This document shows positions 51,601 to 61,529 of a stretch of 64,000 nt of DNA, piece by piece. A model generated the notes under the pieces. That model searched no databases. It saw nothing but the letters and a program-made list of their open reading frames with translations, and had not been told where the DNA came from. Positions within the stretch are counted from its first letter, which is position 1. Each line of letters begins with the position of its first letter. Source of the DNA: Diphasiastrum complanatum. Lineage: Eukaryota > Streptophyta > Lycopodiopsida > Lycopodiales > Lycopodiaceae. Location of the stretch: assembly GCA_029204225.1 (NCBI GenBank), contig CM055111.1, positions 22,711,355-22,775,354 of the forward strand. The letters are read 5' to 3'. Made by a program: the position numbers and the translations under genes.

Positions 51601-54600
51601 ATTCAGCCTTGGTGCGCACATTACCTTCAAAGTTGAGAGCTGTAGCAACTGCCTCTTCTAAGGTCTTGCACCCTTCATTAAGCACTGAAGGCCTCAACTC
51701 TTCACGAAGGCCAAATGTGAACTTGTGGACTACCAACCACTCGGGAATCTCTTCCGGAATCTTGATAAGTGTCTCACGATACCTATCAGCATATTCCTGC
51801 ACCATGTACCGCCTCTGACAATGCAAAAGCCAAGCATTCGTCGCACGCACATGCTCATGTGGAGGAATAAACTGAGCTCTGAAAGCTCACTTAAACTCAA
51901 GCCAGGTGGATGGAGCCTGATTAGACTTCAACAACTTGCGCCACCACCTGTCAGCAAAATTAGTGAAATGGTAAGCAACTTTGCGGACCCGCCAACCCTC
52001 ATCAGTTGGGGACCGTTTCAAATCAAAATACTCTTCTCACTTATGCAACCACTGATCTACGATATTAGTATTGCGTTGGGGAGTGTTTCCAGCGAAACGG
52101 GTAGGTTTAATATCTTTGTCTTCTGGATAGAGTGGAGGTAACATAGGACAAACAACAGAAGATGGATAAGGTGGAGCATATTGCGAGGAAGACGCATAAC
52201 CACCAGCTACCATCATTGCTCGAATCTCTGCGACGGTCCTTTCCACACTATCCATGCGAGCTTGCACAGAAGGGGAGAAAGAGCAACGGGTGGACTGAGC
52301 GGAATATCAACTCTATCATCTTCCATTATGAAACAAAAACAGAGACAACACGAAATCAAGCTAGAAATGCACTTATTGAAACACAGTCAGGAAAAGGAAA
52401 TGTTCAGCCTATTGACAATTTAGAGCTGAAAGAGACAAAAGGCAACTGGAAAGTAACAAAGCCAAGGACATGTAGTACTTCCCTTGCATCCCTGGTACAA
52501 AAGTCGGTAAATAACTTATTTTGGGCACCAAATCGGCTTGAAAGTCAAAAAAACAGGAAAAAAGCAGGCTGTTTGACGTCAAATTTCTTCCAAACGGCAA
52601 AAGCTTTTCACGAACGGTCAATTAGCAGTAGGTCGCCCTCCTACTAGGCCCAATCTGAAACTTTAATAGTAGAAATCGGAGATAAATCGGAGAAGTTATG
52701 TCCAATCCAAAAATCTGACCTGTTTTTGCTTGGAAACTGACTTTTTAGTGAAACAGAGGCAAATTTGCTCCAAAACTGGCGTATGATGGCTCTATAGGAT
52801 CGCTATGGATACTAGAAACATGCTTCCAAAAGCTGATCAAGATCTGAGAAGGCTCCGGAAAGTTATGAGCGAAAATCCTTCTTAAATGCGCTGGAGTTGT
52901 AGGAACTTATTTGGCATATACCATAGCAAAGTTCGAGGCATATCCTAATCAATGCCAATAATGTTTTCCAGAGGCCTCTTCCTTATTTTTTTTGTCCCTC
53001 TACAACTTGGAATAACATTGGCCCTAGGACGTGTTGCAAGTTCTACATGGGGCCTTAGCCTTTCACTCTTTTGTATCTTTCAGAGCATTTCATTTTTATA
53101 TGACACTTGGGTTTATATTAAGTGTATGGCTTTCCAGTTTCAAGTTGTTCCAAGTACCCATGAACCTTGGCTTTATAGTTTCCACCGCCGTTGTTTGAAA
53201 TGAATGAATCGTTCGGAGCTAGTTCGGAGGGGAAAATAAAAAGACCCATTTTGTTGTTGATTACCAGTTTAAATATTTTATTGTGATTTGTATTTCAATT
53301 ATTTTAATTTGTGTTTGAAGTTTTATCTCTTTTGGTCTGCTAATGATTCATGAAGTTGGAAGTTGAGAGAGGCTATGTAGTCACTAGTTACTAGTATGAT
53401 GTATCTGCTATCATCATTCATGTTTTGTTCAATTGCGTAAGTTTTTTCTCACAGCTCAAATTGCTCGATGTTACTAGAGGTAACCAGAATACCAATCTTG
53501 ACTCTCAAATTTCAATGCACAAACATGTAGACTGATCAATGCACGTGTCATGAACACAATAGCTACTAGTAGTAGTGTTAGGGACCCAACTCCCTTGGGT
53601 CCCAAACCCAGACTTGAGACTGGACGATGACTGGGCCTACAGACTTGACCGGTGACTCGTGAACCTGCATGGTTGCCACGTGTCATAATCTAGGTGTGCA
53701 CATGGCTTGGAGTCTCTCTCCTTGGAGGTATACAAGGGGAGGAGGACTCATTTGCCATCCATTCTGTCTACCTAGGAGGAGGTGGATGGAGAGCGTGTGC
53801 ACGGCCAGGATGTTTGCTAGCGTGAGGTAGGAGATGGCTGAGAGCCTAGGCGGTGGTATGGGACGCCATCTAGGAGGGAGGTCGGATCCAGCTTGATACG
53901 GTCACAGGCCAGGGCACGGTGGGTGGACCCGGATTAGGTCCTACGGTGGGGTGGAACGTGAATCGTTCGGTCCGGCACCTGGAGGTTTGCAGTAACTAGG
54001 ATTGTAACATATGGTATCAGAGCCACTGCATGCTGAAAGCAGGTGCATTGATCCGTAGAGTTTCTCTTGTAAGTTTCGGTGCTTCCGACGGATTTCAAAA
54101 CGGATTTAAAATGCATTTTTTATGCATCTTTTAAGGTTCTTTCCGCTGTTTTTTTTCAAAATGTTGAAAAAAAAAACTTTAGGGAAAATAGTTGTGGGGG
54201 CCCATGGAAGCCCTGCCATGTGGCACTGTCCAGGAAAGGACAGGTGGCGGTCCTTCCTACCCTTCTTCCACTCAGATTCAGGTACAAATCTGCTGCGATG
54301 GGCCCTCCTCAGCGTGATAAAAACTTGAAAGTTCTGATCGCTGCCTGACCAACGATGGTCCTCTGGAAACTGAGTGAAAACTGCCACGTGGCACTGTTTG
54401 GGCCCGGACAGGTGTCTATAGGCAGCGTTTTCCTATTCCGCTCCCTTTTGAATCCTTGGCTAGTGAAATCGGGACCCTCCCTGCTCACATGAAACGTTTT
54501 CTCCAGATCTGTCCCTGTTTATCAGCGACGGACAATCTGAAGTAAAGCAAGAAAAAGTGAAGGGGGAGGGGTCTGTAGGCCACTTGGCAGGTTGCCAAGA

Positions 54601-57600
54601 GAAGGCCAGAAGGCTGAGGTTGAGGCTAGGTGGCAAGGCAAAGCCACTTGGCAGGTAGTAGGATAGCATGGAGAGGGAGGCATACCTCTCCTATGCATCT
54701 GTTTTTTGTGAAAAAAGGTGGAGGTGGTGGTGCATCCTTCTCTTTGCTCTCTCTTATTCCTCTTGGCAGCCATGGACAATACCATTTGGTTTGTGAAGAG
54801 ACAGCAAGAGGAGCCTTGTATCTACCTTCCTTGAGTAGCTTTTGATTCTGTTCTATCGTCCCTTTCTTAATTCACCTCTCTTCTTCTTGTAAAATGGATC
54901 ATAATCCTACCACACAGCCTATGTCCCCTGTTCATGAGGCCACAATATCTGCCTCTGTTTTAGACCCTGATGCTTTGATGCTAACTATTAACAGTCTACA
55001 ACAACAAATTGTGGATATGTAAGCTAAGCACAGTCGGGATTAGCAGGATCTCAAGGAATTCACGCAGCTAAGGCAATTGGTGCATCAACCCTTGTTCACT
55101 CCTGAAGTTTTTGCTGGGGAAAAGAAGGATAGAACCCCGGAGGCGGTCTTGCAATGGCTGGATCGATGGAATTCGCACTTTTCCATGCACGATTCATCCG
55201 AGGACAACAAGATCAATCTAGCCGTCATGTACCTGCGAGGTAAAGCATTTACCTGGTGGCAAGATATAAGGGGTAAGCCTGAAGTTTCTAGGAATTGGGA
55301 GGATTTTTGTAAGGCCTTTAAGGCGGCCTTCCTTCCTATTCTTGATGATTTTGAATTTTACCGTCAGTATGCAACGATCCATATGGGAAACCGGCCCCTG
55401 GATCAGTATTTACAAGAATTTCAAGAGGTCTATTCTCGTTTCAAAACTAGAATAGATCCTTTGTTAGTAAAGTTGCATTTCATACTGGGGTTTACCAAGA
55501 GCTGGCACACAAACTTTTCCATTCCGGAAAAGTAACCCATTCCTAATGGAATAGTCTCTTTGTATCTTGTCCTGAGGAGAAATCTTGGAATCCTACATTC
55601 CAAGCTCATCACTAGATCTAGAAGAACCTGCCAAGACGTCTAGCCAAATACGACCGAAGTACCTATCGGTCTTACACAAATCTCTTAAGGACAGATACAA
55701 CTCAGATTGGATCTCAGAAAAGCTTAACTGATTAACCTCTCCAATCCGGCTTAAGGCATCCGCGACACTATTAGAAGTACCTTTCCGGTACTCAATGTCA
55801 TAATGAAATTCTTGGAGCATCTCTGACCATCTTGCCTTACGACCCCTAAGGTCGACCGCATCGTTAATATACTTTAACGCTTGATGGTCAGTAACTATAG
55901 TAAACTGGAACCATACAAATAATGTCTCCAAACTTTCAGGGCATTAATAACAGCGAAAAGTTCCTTGTCATAGGTGGAATACCGCCTTTGAGCAAGGTCC
56001 AACTTCTTGCTTTCAAAAGCTACCGGTCTACCATCCTGATATAGGACTATGCCTATAGCATAGTCACTGGCATCCATTTCAAGTACATACGGCTTGTTAG
56101 GATCCACTATGTGTAGAATAGGCGTTGTAGTTACACAATATTTGAGGTTCTCAAAACTCTGATTCAACTCTTCAGTCCAAGTAACTGGAGGACTGAACTT
56201 ACCGTGCCGGCTAACTCTTTTAGCCCCTCTAAGGACATTTGTCAAGGCCAATGCAATTAATGCATAGTTCAAGATGAATCTATGAAAAAACCCTGTAAAG
56301 CCCAAAAAGGACTTAACCTCCCGGATGGTTTTAGGGATAGGCCATTCACGTACTTGTCGGACTTTATTTGGGTCAATTTCCAACCCATGGTCCGAAATAA
56401 TGTGACCAAGGTATAACAACCTTTTCTGGAAGAACACACATTTGGATTCCTTGGCAAAAAGCTTCTCTTGTCTAAGTAACTTTAAGATAGTCCTGAGATG
56501 CTCCTCATGCTCCTCCAAGGTCTTATGATAGATGAGAATATCATCTAAGTAGACTATTACGAACTTTCCTAGATATGGACGAAGAAGATCGTTCATCATC
56601 TGTTGGAAAGTCGCTGGAGCATTTGTCAAGCCAAATGGTAAAACCAAAAACTCATAATGGCCGTATCTAGTTCTAAACCCGGTTTTTTCAATATCCTCAG
56701 TTTTTATGCGAATCTGATGATACCCTGATCTCAGATCGATTTTGGTGAAGTACTTTACACAATGCAATCAATCAACCAGTTCATCCATTCGCGGCAAAGG
56801 ATAACGGTTTTTAATCGTTAACTTATTCAACTTTTTAAAGTCCACACAAAGACGAGTACCTCCGTCTTTTTTATCAACAAGGAGCACAGGTGCTCCCCAG
56901 GGAGATTTACTAGGCCTAACATGGTCCATCTTAAGGTAATTTTGCAGTTGCCTATAAACCTCATCCTCTTCAGTAGTACTCATCCTATATGGATACAGTG
57001 ATATAGGCGAACTACCAGGAATCAGTTTAATACCATGGTCAACACCCCTAGAGGGGGGAAGACCCTCGGGAAGCTGCTCAGGAAATACATCGTTAAATTC
57101 TTGTCTAAGTTTCCTAAAAATTTCGCCTTCCGGCGAGTTTCCTTGCTTTAGGTTATTAGACATAATTTCCATTTGGAGATTGTAAAATTGCAAACTAAGT
57201 AAAATCTTTTAACCAACATAAATGAGAACCGCAATCCACAATATCCATACATTTAACAGTTTCCAAAGCAGAAAGCATATACGGAGTAGAAATATCAACA
57301 TTTTCATTCAATTCTATGAGTGAGCCGTTATGTAAGAACGACAAACTTTGTGTTACATAGTTTTTCTTCATAGACTCGTTCCTCTCATAGAACCACTCTT
57401 TACCAAGTATAACTTCTACCCTATCTAGATTCATAATATGAAAGTCTAATTTATCTTTATAGGCTTGAATCTCTATTGGTAGACGTGGGACTATCCGGTC
57501 CCAAACTTGGCTTTCTGCTCCTGTTGCCAGCTTCACTGTGTATCGGTGGTCACTTTGCCTTGTTTTTACCTTCAGCTTCTGCAACAAATTAGTGTTAATA

Positions 57601-60600
57601 AAATTATGTGTGGAACCATTGTCAAATAAAACAGTTACGGCTTGACCACCCACAACCCCTTTCATCCGAATGAGGTCATGAGGGCCAAAAACAGCCGTAT
57701 TAAAACAACAATGCTCACACACAGAATTACGAGCAAAGGAAAGATCTACACTAGATATGCTAGAGTTACCTGGCGTCTTAAAAGATGCCCCTTTAGCTTT
57801 CCGTTTCTTTGGACATTCCTTCGCGACATGACCTGGTTCCATGCAATTGAAGCACAGATTGTCGCTTCTGGCTTTCATGAAGGTTTCCTGGTCCAAGGTT
57901 GATCTTTTCTTCGATTTCCCTGAACCTGAAGCCCCTTCCTTTGCCTTATCTTTCGATTTCTTTGGAAAGAAAGGCCTCTTACCCTTTACGTTGGGCAAGA
58001 CACCAGTCTCAGGCTTAGCCATCGTACGAGTATCATCGTAGATTCTGGCGAAGCGAACAACATCCTCGAGGGTAAGAGGCTGGTTCCTCCTGACCTCTAG
58101 CTGGTAGTCTCTTGGCAACCCCAGTATAAAATGCAATTTTACTAACAAGGGATCTATTCTAGTTGCAAAACGAGAACAAACCTCTTGAAATTCTTGTAAA
58201 TACTGATCCAGGGGCCGGTTCCCCATATGGATTGTTGCATACTGACGATAAAATTCAAAATCATCAAGAATAGGAAGGAAGGCCGCCTTAAAGGCCTTAC
58301 AAAAATCCTCCCAATTCCTAGGAACTTCAGGCTTACCCCTTATATCTTGCCACCAGCCTCGCAGGTACATAACGGCTAGATTGATCTTGTTGTCCTCGGA
58401 TGAATCGTGCATGGAAAAGTGTGAATTCCATCGATCCAGCCATTGCAAGACCGCCTCCGGGGTTCTATCCTTCTTTTCCCCAGCAAAAACTTCAGGAGTG
58501 AACAAGGGTTTGATGCACCAATTGCCTTAGCTGCATCAATTCCTTGAGATCCTGCTGATCCCGACTGTGCTTTGCTTGCATATCCACAATCTGTTGTTGT
58601 AGACTGTTAATAGCTAGCATCAAAGCATCAAGGTCTACGACAGAGGCAGATACTGTAGCCTCATGAACAGGGGACATAGGCTGTGTAGTAGGAGTAGGCT
58701 CCATTTTTACAAAGAGAAGAGAGGTGAATTAAGACGAGATGAAAGAAGAGAATCAAAAGCTACTCAAGGAAGGTAGATACAAGGCTACTCTTGCTGTCTC
58801 TTCACAAACCAAATGGTATTGTCCATGGCTGCCAAGAGGAATAAAAGAAAGCAAAGAGAAGTCACCACCACCTCCACCTCTTTTCACACTAAACAGATGC
58901 TTGGAAGAGGCATACCTCCCTCTTCATGCCATCCTACCATCTGCCAAGTGGCCTTGCCTTGCCACCTAGCCTCCACCTCAGCCTTCTGGCCTTCTTCTAG
59001 CAATCTGCCAGGTGGCCTACAGTTCCCTTCTCCGCTTCTATCCTAGTTTTCCTTCCACCTGTCCATCGCTGGCAGATAGCAATAGGAAGAGGAAAACTGG
59101 TGTAGATTTTCAGGGAGGCCCCCGATTTACTCAGCTGAAGATCTGACATACATTGCAATTGGAGGGCGCTTCTAGCTGCCACCTCTCCTGGCCCATAAGA
59201 TGCCACGTGGCAGATTTGCCAACTACTTTCTGGCAACCCCTGCTGAACAAACAGTGATGGTAAATTTTCAAGTTAAGTTATTTGCTGAGGAGGGCCCATT
59301 GCAACTAGAAATCCACAGATCTTGAGCGGAATTGCAACAGGAAAGACCGCCACCTGTCCTACCTTGGACAGTGCCACGTGGTAGGTCTTCCTTGGGCCCT
59401 CAACCGTTTTTTTTTAAAACTTTTTTTACTTCAAAATTTATAAAAAACAGCGGAAGGAAAAAAACCCTAAAAAATGCATAAAAAATGCATTTTAAATCCG
59501 TCAGAAACACCAAAACTTACAAGAGAAACTCTACGGATCAATGCACGTGCTTTCAGCATGCAGTGGCTCTGATACCATATGTTACAATCTTACTTACTAC
59601 AAACCTCCAGATTATGTTACAATCCTACTTACTGCAAACCTCCAGGTGCCGGTTAACCACAAGAGACCAAACGATTCACGTTCCCTTAACCACAAGAGAT
59701 CGAACGATTCACGTTCCTCCCCGCCATAGGACCTAATCCGGGTCCACCCACCGTGCCCTGGCCTGTGACCATATCAAGCTGGATCTGACCTCCATCCCAA
59801 ACGGCGTCCCATACTACCGCCTAGGCTCTCAGCCATCTCCTGCCTCACGCTAGCAATACATCTTGGCCTTGCACACGCTCTCCATCCACCTCCTCCTAGG
59901 TAGATAGAATGGATGGCAAATGAGCCCTCCTCCCTTTGTATCTCTCCAAGGAGAGAGACTCCAAGCCATGTGCACTCCTGGATCATGACACGTGGCAACC
60001 ATGCAGGTTCACGAGTCACCGGTAAAGTCTACAGGCCCAGTCATCGTCCAGTCTCAAGGCTGGGTTTGGGACCCAAGGGAGTTGGGTCCCTAACAGGCAC
60101 CAAGCACACCCACATTCTTAAGCTCACCTTGGACACTTGGTGATGCCTCTCCTCCTTTTTTGGTTCTTCCTTGTCTACTCTGCCCTTGCTCCAATCGTTC
60201 TCATCCTTATTTTTTCAAGCCTCATTCTCCCTTGCTCTCCTCCCCTTCTCCTTCTTCTTTCAAGCTTGAATCCTTATCTTCTCCTACTCTTTTTGCTCTC
60301 CCCTCCCCCCCTTTTTCTCCCCTTTACTTTTTCTCTCCATGCTTCTCTTTCTCTTTTTGTCTCGTTTCTCCTTTTCTGCTCCTCCTTGCTACCTTTGCTT
60401 TCTCCACACGTAAAAAGCAATGAGATTTGAACAAGTAGAACTGTTTTCAAGTTTTTTCCCCTGAGGTTGCTAAAAAATTTGATTCAAGCTAATTAATTTT
60501 GTTTCAAATCAAATTGGTGATTCAATAACCATCGAATTACAATTGCAGGAAAAATTGGCTCATAATCATAATGGTTAAAAGTTACTTTACCAAAAAGACA

Positions 60601-61529
60601 ATCAAATTGTTTGTAAGTTGTTGACCTTTTTTGACTTGGAGAAAGAGAATGCTTAAAAGTGAAAGGATCTAGCAAAAGGCAAGTGGGCAATGCATCGTTT
60701 AGAAATAAAGTCTATGTTGTTGGGTGCTTATTCGTTATTTGCAATGTTTTGTAACAAAAAGAATGACTATTACATTCTATAATGAGCACCAAGATTGAGT
60801 ATTTGTTGACTCTTGACAATGCAGGCAACCACTACAAAAATCTGGCAAAGACTTTACACTCTTGAAAATTTTGCCATCGGGAGTTTACCAATACAAGTTC
60901 ATAGTGGATGGTCAATGGAGATACGCACCTGATCTTCCTTCAAATCAAGATGAAATGGGCACCGTGACCAACTTGTTGGATGTACAGGTCAATGTCTAAC
61001 AAGTATTTTTATATCAAAACCTAAGTAAGGACTATTGTAAAATTTCTAGTCTTCGAGGCTTGTTTTTAGTATTGGTTGGTAGGAAGACTATGTTAGATTA
61101 GCCACTTTTCATGTTTTGGGCATATGCTTTTAGTCGAAGCAATAAATGGTGTTGGTTTTGAGATTTGATTGATGAAGTGTAAACCAAGTCCATCCTTCGT
61201 TACAGGATTATGTTCCAGAGAATCTAGAAAACATTGTTGGGTTTGAGCCTCCGCGATCGCCTGAAAGCAGTTACAACAATCCTTTTCCAGTCCAGGATGA
61301 CTATGCAAAAGAGCCTCCTACGGTACCTCCACATTTGCATCTTACTTTACTTAATGCGCCACCCACCCTTGAGGCTCCTGGTGCCCTTCCTCGACCACAA
61401 CATGTGATCTTGAATCATCTCTACGTTGAGAAGGGCAAAACTTCTCGCTCTGTTCTTGCTCTTGGCTCCACACATAGGTTTCGGTCAAAGTATGTTACCG
61501 TTGTAATGTACAAACCTTTGCGCAAGTGA
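40082..61529 (+). CDS. KINB1: SnRK1 regulatory subunit beta (KINbeta1/2 type), complete, 302 aa
   Basis: Join of 40082-40321, 47060-47241, 60825-60987, 61206-61529; 302 residues plus TGA. The N-terminus MGNSN is an N-myristoylation signal as in Arabidopsis KINbeta1 and beta2, so membrane anchoring is likely. Residues 6-80 are a Ser/Gln/His-rich disordered region ending SPLMFTPQ. Residues about 116-193 are the CBM48/AMPK glycogen-binding domain ([17 protein letters not shown] with W135 and W138, [32 protein letters not shown]). Residues about 226-302 are the beta-subunit C-terminal ASC domain ([51 protein letters not shown]), which holds the kinase and gamma subunits together. Length fits the family (283-289 aa in Arabidopsis). 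[20 protein letters not shown] resembles beta1 more than beta2. SnRK1 is the plant AMPK/SNF1 energy-sensing kinase. Introns are 6.7, 13.6 and 0.2 kb. Confidence 0.94.
41820..42040 (-). pseudogene. LINE reverse transcriptase fragment
   Basis: The minus strand reads [20 protein letters not shown] then [19 protein letters not shown] between about 42008 and 41880. This is the GVKQGCPLSP...F.lyid.l motif of plant non-LTR retrotransposons; the YADD step is degraded. It abuts the Copia integrase relic that begins near 42075. The region is in SnRK1 beta intron 1. Confidence 0.75.
42075..43570 (+). pseudogene. Copia integrase-RT relic with rearranged linker
   Basis: 42090-42839 encodes the end of integrase ([72 protein letters not shown]) and a Gln/His-rich linker with a TAA at 42210. 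42782-43570 has the RT start ([20 protein letters not shown]), then jumps to a distant RT segment ([14 protein letters not shown]), and ends in about 170 residues of linker-like sequence. So it is deleted and partly duplicated. Confidence 0.82.
43700..44010 (-). pseudogene. Copia gag fragment
   Basis: The minus strand reads [20 protein letters not shown] then [13 protein letters not shown], a UBN2-type Gag segment, preceded by [16 protein letters not shown] with one stop. Opposite strand to the Copia relic just upstream. Confidence 0.65.
44011..45248. other. no gene recognised (SnRK1 beta intron 1)
   Basis: AT-rich DNA with only short frames, none recognisable. Probably old retroelement sequence. 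Confidence 0.4.
45249..45515 (-). mobile_element. retroelement 5' end: primer-binding site and leader
   Basis: The reverse complement of 45504-45515 is TGGTATCAGAGC. The following minus-strand sequence (45282-45488) is open for 68 codons, very rich in Lys, Glu and Arg, and may be leader or gag start. The LTR would start at about 45518 and contain the GA microsatellite at 45591. Confidence 0.5.
45591..45652. repeat. (AG)31 microsatellite
   Basis: Perfect 62-bp run in SnRK1 beta intron 1. Arg/Glu or Ser/Leu frames across it are repeat products. Confidence 0.95.
47060..47241 (+). CDS. KINB1: SnRK1 beta exon 2
   Basis: Acceptor CTGTACAG^ATCCCA, donor ACAAG^GTTCTC. Encodes [12 protein letters not shown] through [20 protein letters not shown] and WDNWRT, the first half of the CBM48 domain. 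Ends in phase 2. The donor lacks the usual GTRAGT and runs into a CT-rich tract. Confidence 0.92.
49152..49961 (-). CDS. Gypsy RT end, RNase H and integrase joint (269 aa)
   Basis: [100 protein letters not shown] and [10 protein letters not shown] are RT thumb and RNase H. After DPHCQRVW the frame passes directly into [16 protein letters not shown], which belongs near the end of the integrase core: a deletion joint. Confidence 0.85.
   Translation of the reverse strand: MCKTRVEYLGHVVTVEGILVDPAKVAVVKKWPRPADIRQLQFFLGFCKFYRRFVRNYSWIAAPLKDQLRKNNTVVRWDAKAQQHFENLKESVATAPVLKIVDTQKNFDLETDASGIAVGAVLSQEGRPVAFESKKLTLAQQRYPTHEQELYAIIHALKVWRHYLYGVEFYVYTDHHTLRYFCTQPDLKGRQAQWAELMQEFHLEIHFRRGKENVVADALSPILHHMSFTVVDSGVMEEIKKAQEKDPHCQRVWLRMSSSEHPQTDGQTE
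49954..50763 (-). pseudogene. Gypsy reverse transcriptase palm and fingers
   Basis: 50233-50763: [49 protein letters not shown]. 49954-50223: [31 protein letters not shown] and NFIDDILVF, where the usual YxDD Tyr is Phe. A frameshift separates the two parts at about 50230. Confidence 0.83.
50773..52327 (-). pseudogene. Gypsy Gag and protease region
   Basis: Gag: [20 protein letters not shown] (52100), [20 protein letters not shown] (about 51930), [20 protein letters not shown] and [20 protein letters not shown] (51800-51660). A compact zinc knuckle [13 protein letters not shown] follows (51405-51365, C-x2-C-x3-H-x4-C). 50773-51129 continues with the protease-like C-terminal part ([29 protein letters not shown]). 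Internal stops occur at about 52040 and 51412. Confidence 0.8.
52331..53575. other. between two Gypsy elements
   Basis: Probably leader sequence of the minus-strand chromovirus up to about 52980, then unassigned DNA. No LTR boundary or gene recognised. Confidence 0.4.
53576..54009 (+). repeat. left LTR (434 bp)
   Basis: TGTTAGGGACCCAACTCCC to GATTGTAACA; TGTTA/TAACA inverted ends. Followed after two bases by TGGTATCAGAGC. Confidence 0.9.
54894..55495 (+). pseudogene. left-arm Gypsy gag, truncated
   Basis: Starts [16 protein letters not shown]. Two stops (VDM*AKHSRD*QD) precede [40 protein letters not shown] and [16 protein letters not shown]. It ends at KLHFILG, where the homology to the right arm stops and inverted pol sequence begins. 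Confidence 0.88.
55500..57193 (-). pseudogene. right-arm Gypsy pol: RT, RNase H and integrase start
   Basis: 56768-57193: [50 protein letters not shown]. 55895-56767: [40 protein letters not shown], catalytic [49 protein letters not shown]. 55593-55931: [38 protein letters not shown]. The minus strand then continues [19 protein letters not shown], the start of integrase, to the joint. The rest of integrase and the second LTR are missing. A stop separates the first two frames at about 56767. Confidence 0.88.
57195..58704 (-). pseudogene. right-arm Gypsy Gag-protease
   Basis: The ATG at 58704 starts [21 protein letters not shown] one-base insertion near 58512 (CAAACCC against CAACCC in the left arm) shifts the frame into the 436-residue frame 57195-58505. 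That frame lacks four residues (KAFT) present in the left arm. It has a canonical zinc knuckle [14 protein letters not shown], a protease site [13 protein letters not shown] (Asn where Thr/Ser is usual) and [13 protein letters not shown]. Confidence 0.88.
59580..60095 (-). repeat. right LTR (516 bp)
   Basis: The reverse complement starts TGTTAGGGACCCAACTCCC and ends GATTGTAACA, as in the left LTR. It is longer because of a local duplication at 59581-59720 (TGTTACAATC…TTACT, AAACCTCCAG and CCACAAGAGA(C/T)C each occur twice). Confidence 0.9.
60137..60410 (+). repeat. long pyrimidine-rich tract
   Basis: About 270 bp on the + strand that are mostly C and T, broken by a few short mixed stretches. 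It lies 415 bp before the SnRK1 beta exon 3 acceptor, at the end of the 13.6-kb intron. Its long Leu/Ser/Pro frames are composition artefacts. Confidence 0.75.
60825..60987 (+). CDS. KINB1: SnRK1 beta exon 3
   Basis: Acceptor AATGCAG^GCAACC completes Arg141 and continues [40 protein letters not shown] and [13 protein letters not shown]; donor ACAG^GTCAAT. Second half of the CBM48 domain. Confidence 0.93.
61206..61529 (+). CDS. KINB1: SnRK1 beta exon 4
   Basis: Acceptor GTTACAG^GATTAT. 107 codons of linker and ASC domain to YKPLRK and TGA. No break. Confidence 0.93.
   Translation, partial: DYVPENLENIVGFEPPRSPESSYNNPFPVQDDYAKEPPTVPPHLHLTLLNAPPTLEAPGALPRPQHVILNHLYVEKGKTSRSVLALGSTHRFRSKYVTVVMYKPLRK

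Larger units (their letters stand above)
48300..52330 (-). mobile_element. Ty3/Gypsy chromovirus, minus strand, deleted in integrase
   Basis: Read on the minus strand: gag start about 52327, gag 52267-51340, protease 51334-50773, RT 50763-49954, RT end and RNase H 49961-49200, integrase C-terminal part about 49190-48950, chromodomain about 48930-48885 ([15 protein letters not shown]), LTR start TGTTAGAGTCC at 48800 running left. Most of integrase is deleted. Several stops and frameshifts break gag and pol. No complete 5' LTR is seen. It lies in SnRK1 beta intron 2. Confidence 0.85.
53576..60095. mobile_element. inverted (head-to-head) Gypsy structure in SnRK1 beta intron 2
   Basis: Left arm on +: LTR 53576-54009, primer site 54012-54023, leader, gag 54894 to about 55495. 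Right arm on -: LTR 60095-59580, primer site 59577-59566, leader, gag from 58704, protease, RT, RNase H to the integrase start at about 55500. The arms meet gag-to-integrase near 55495. LTR to gag-ATG distances agree (885 and 876 bp), so both arms come from one family. Flanks AGTAG and GCACC do not match, so no target duplication is visible. Confidence 0.88.

Noticed and set aside
54012..54023. tRNA gene suggested by TGGTATCAGAGC (also at 34991, 12360, 45504 and 59566)
   Set aside because: Only the 12-nt primer-binding complement of a tRNA 3' end is present, next to LTR ends; no cloverleaf.
53576..60095. A normal full-length Gypsy element between two LTRs
   Set aside because: The LTRs are in opposite orientation, gag occurs twice facing inward, and the 3' half of pol is missing.
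60137..60430. Hydrophobic Leu/Phe/Ser/Pro-rich protein of about 90 residues
   Set aside because: Composition artefact of a pyrimidine tract; open in two frames at once.
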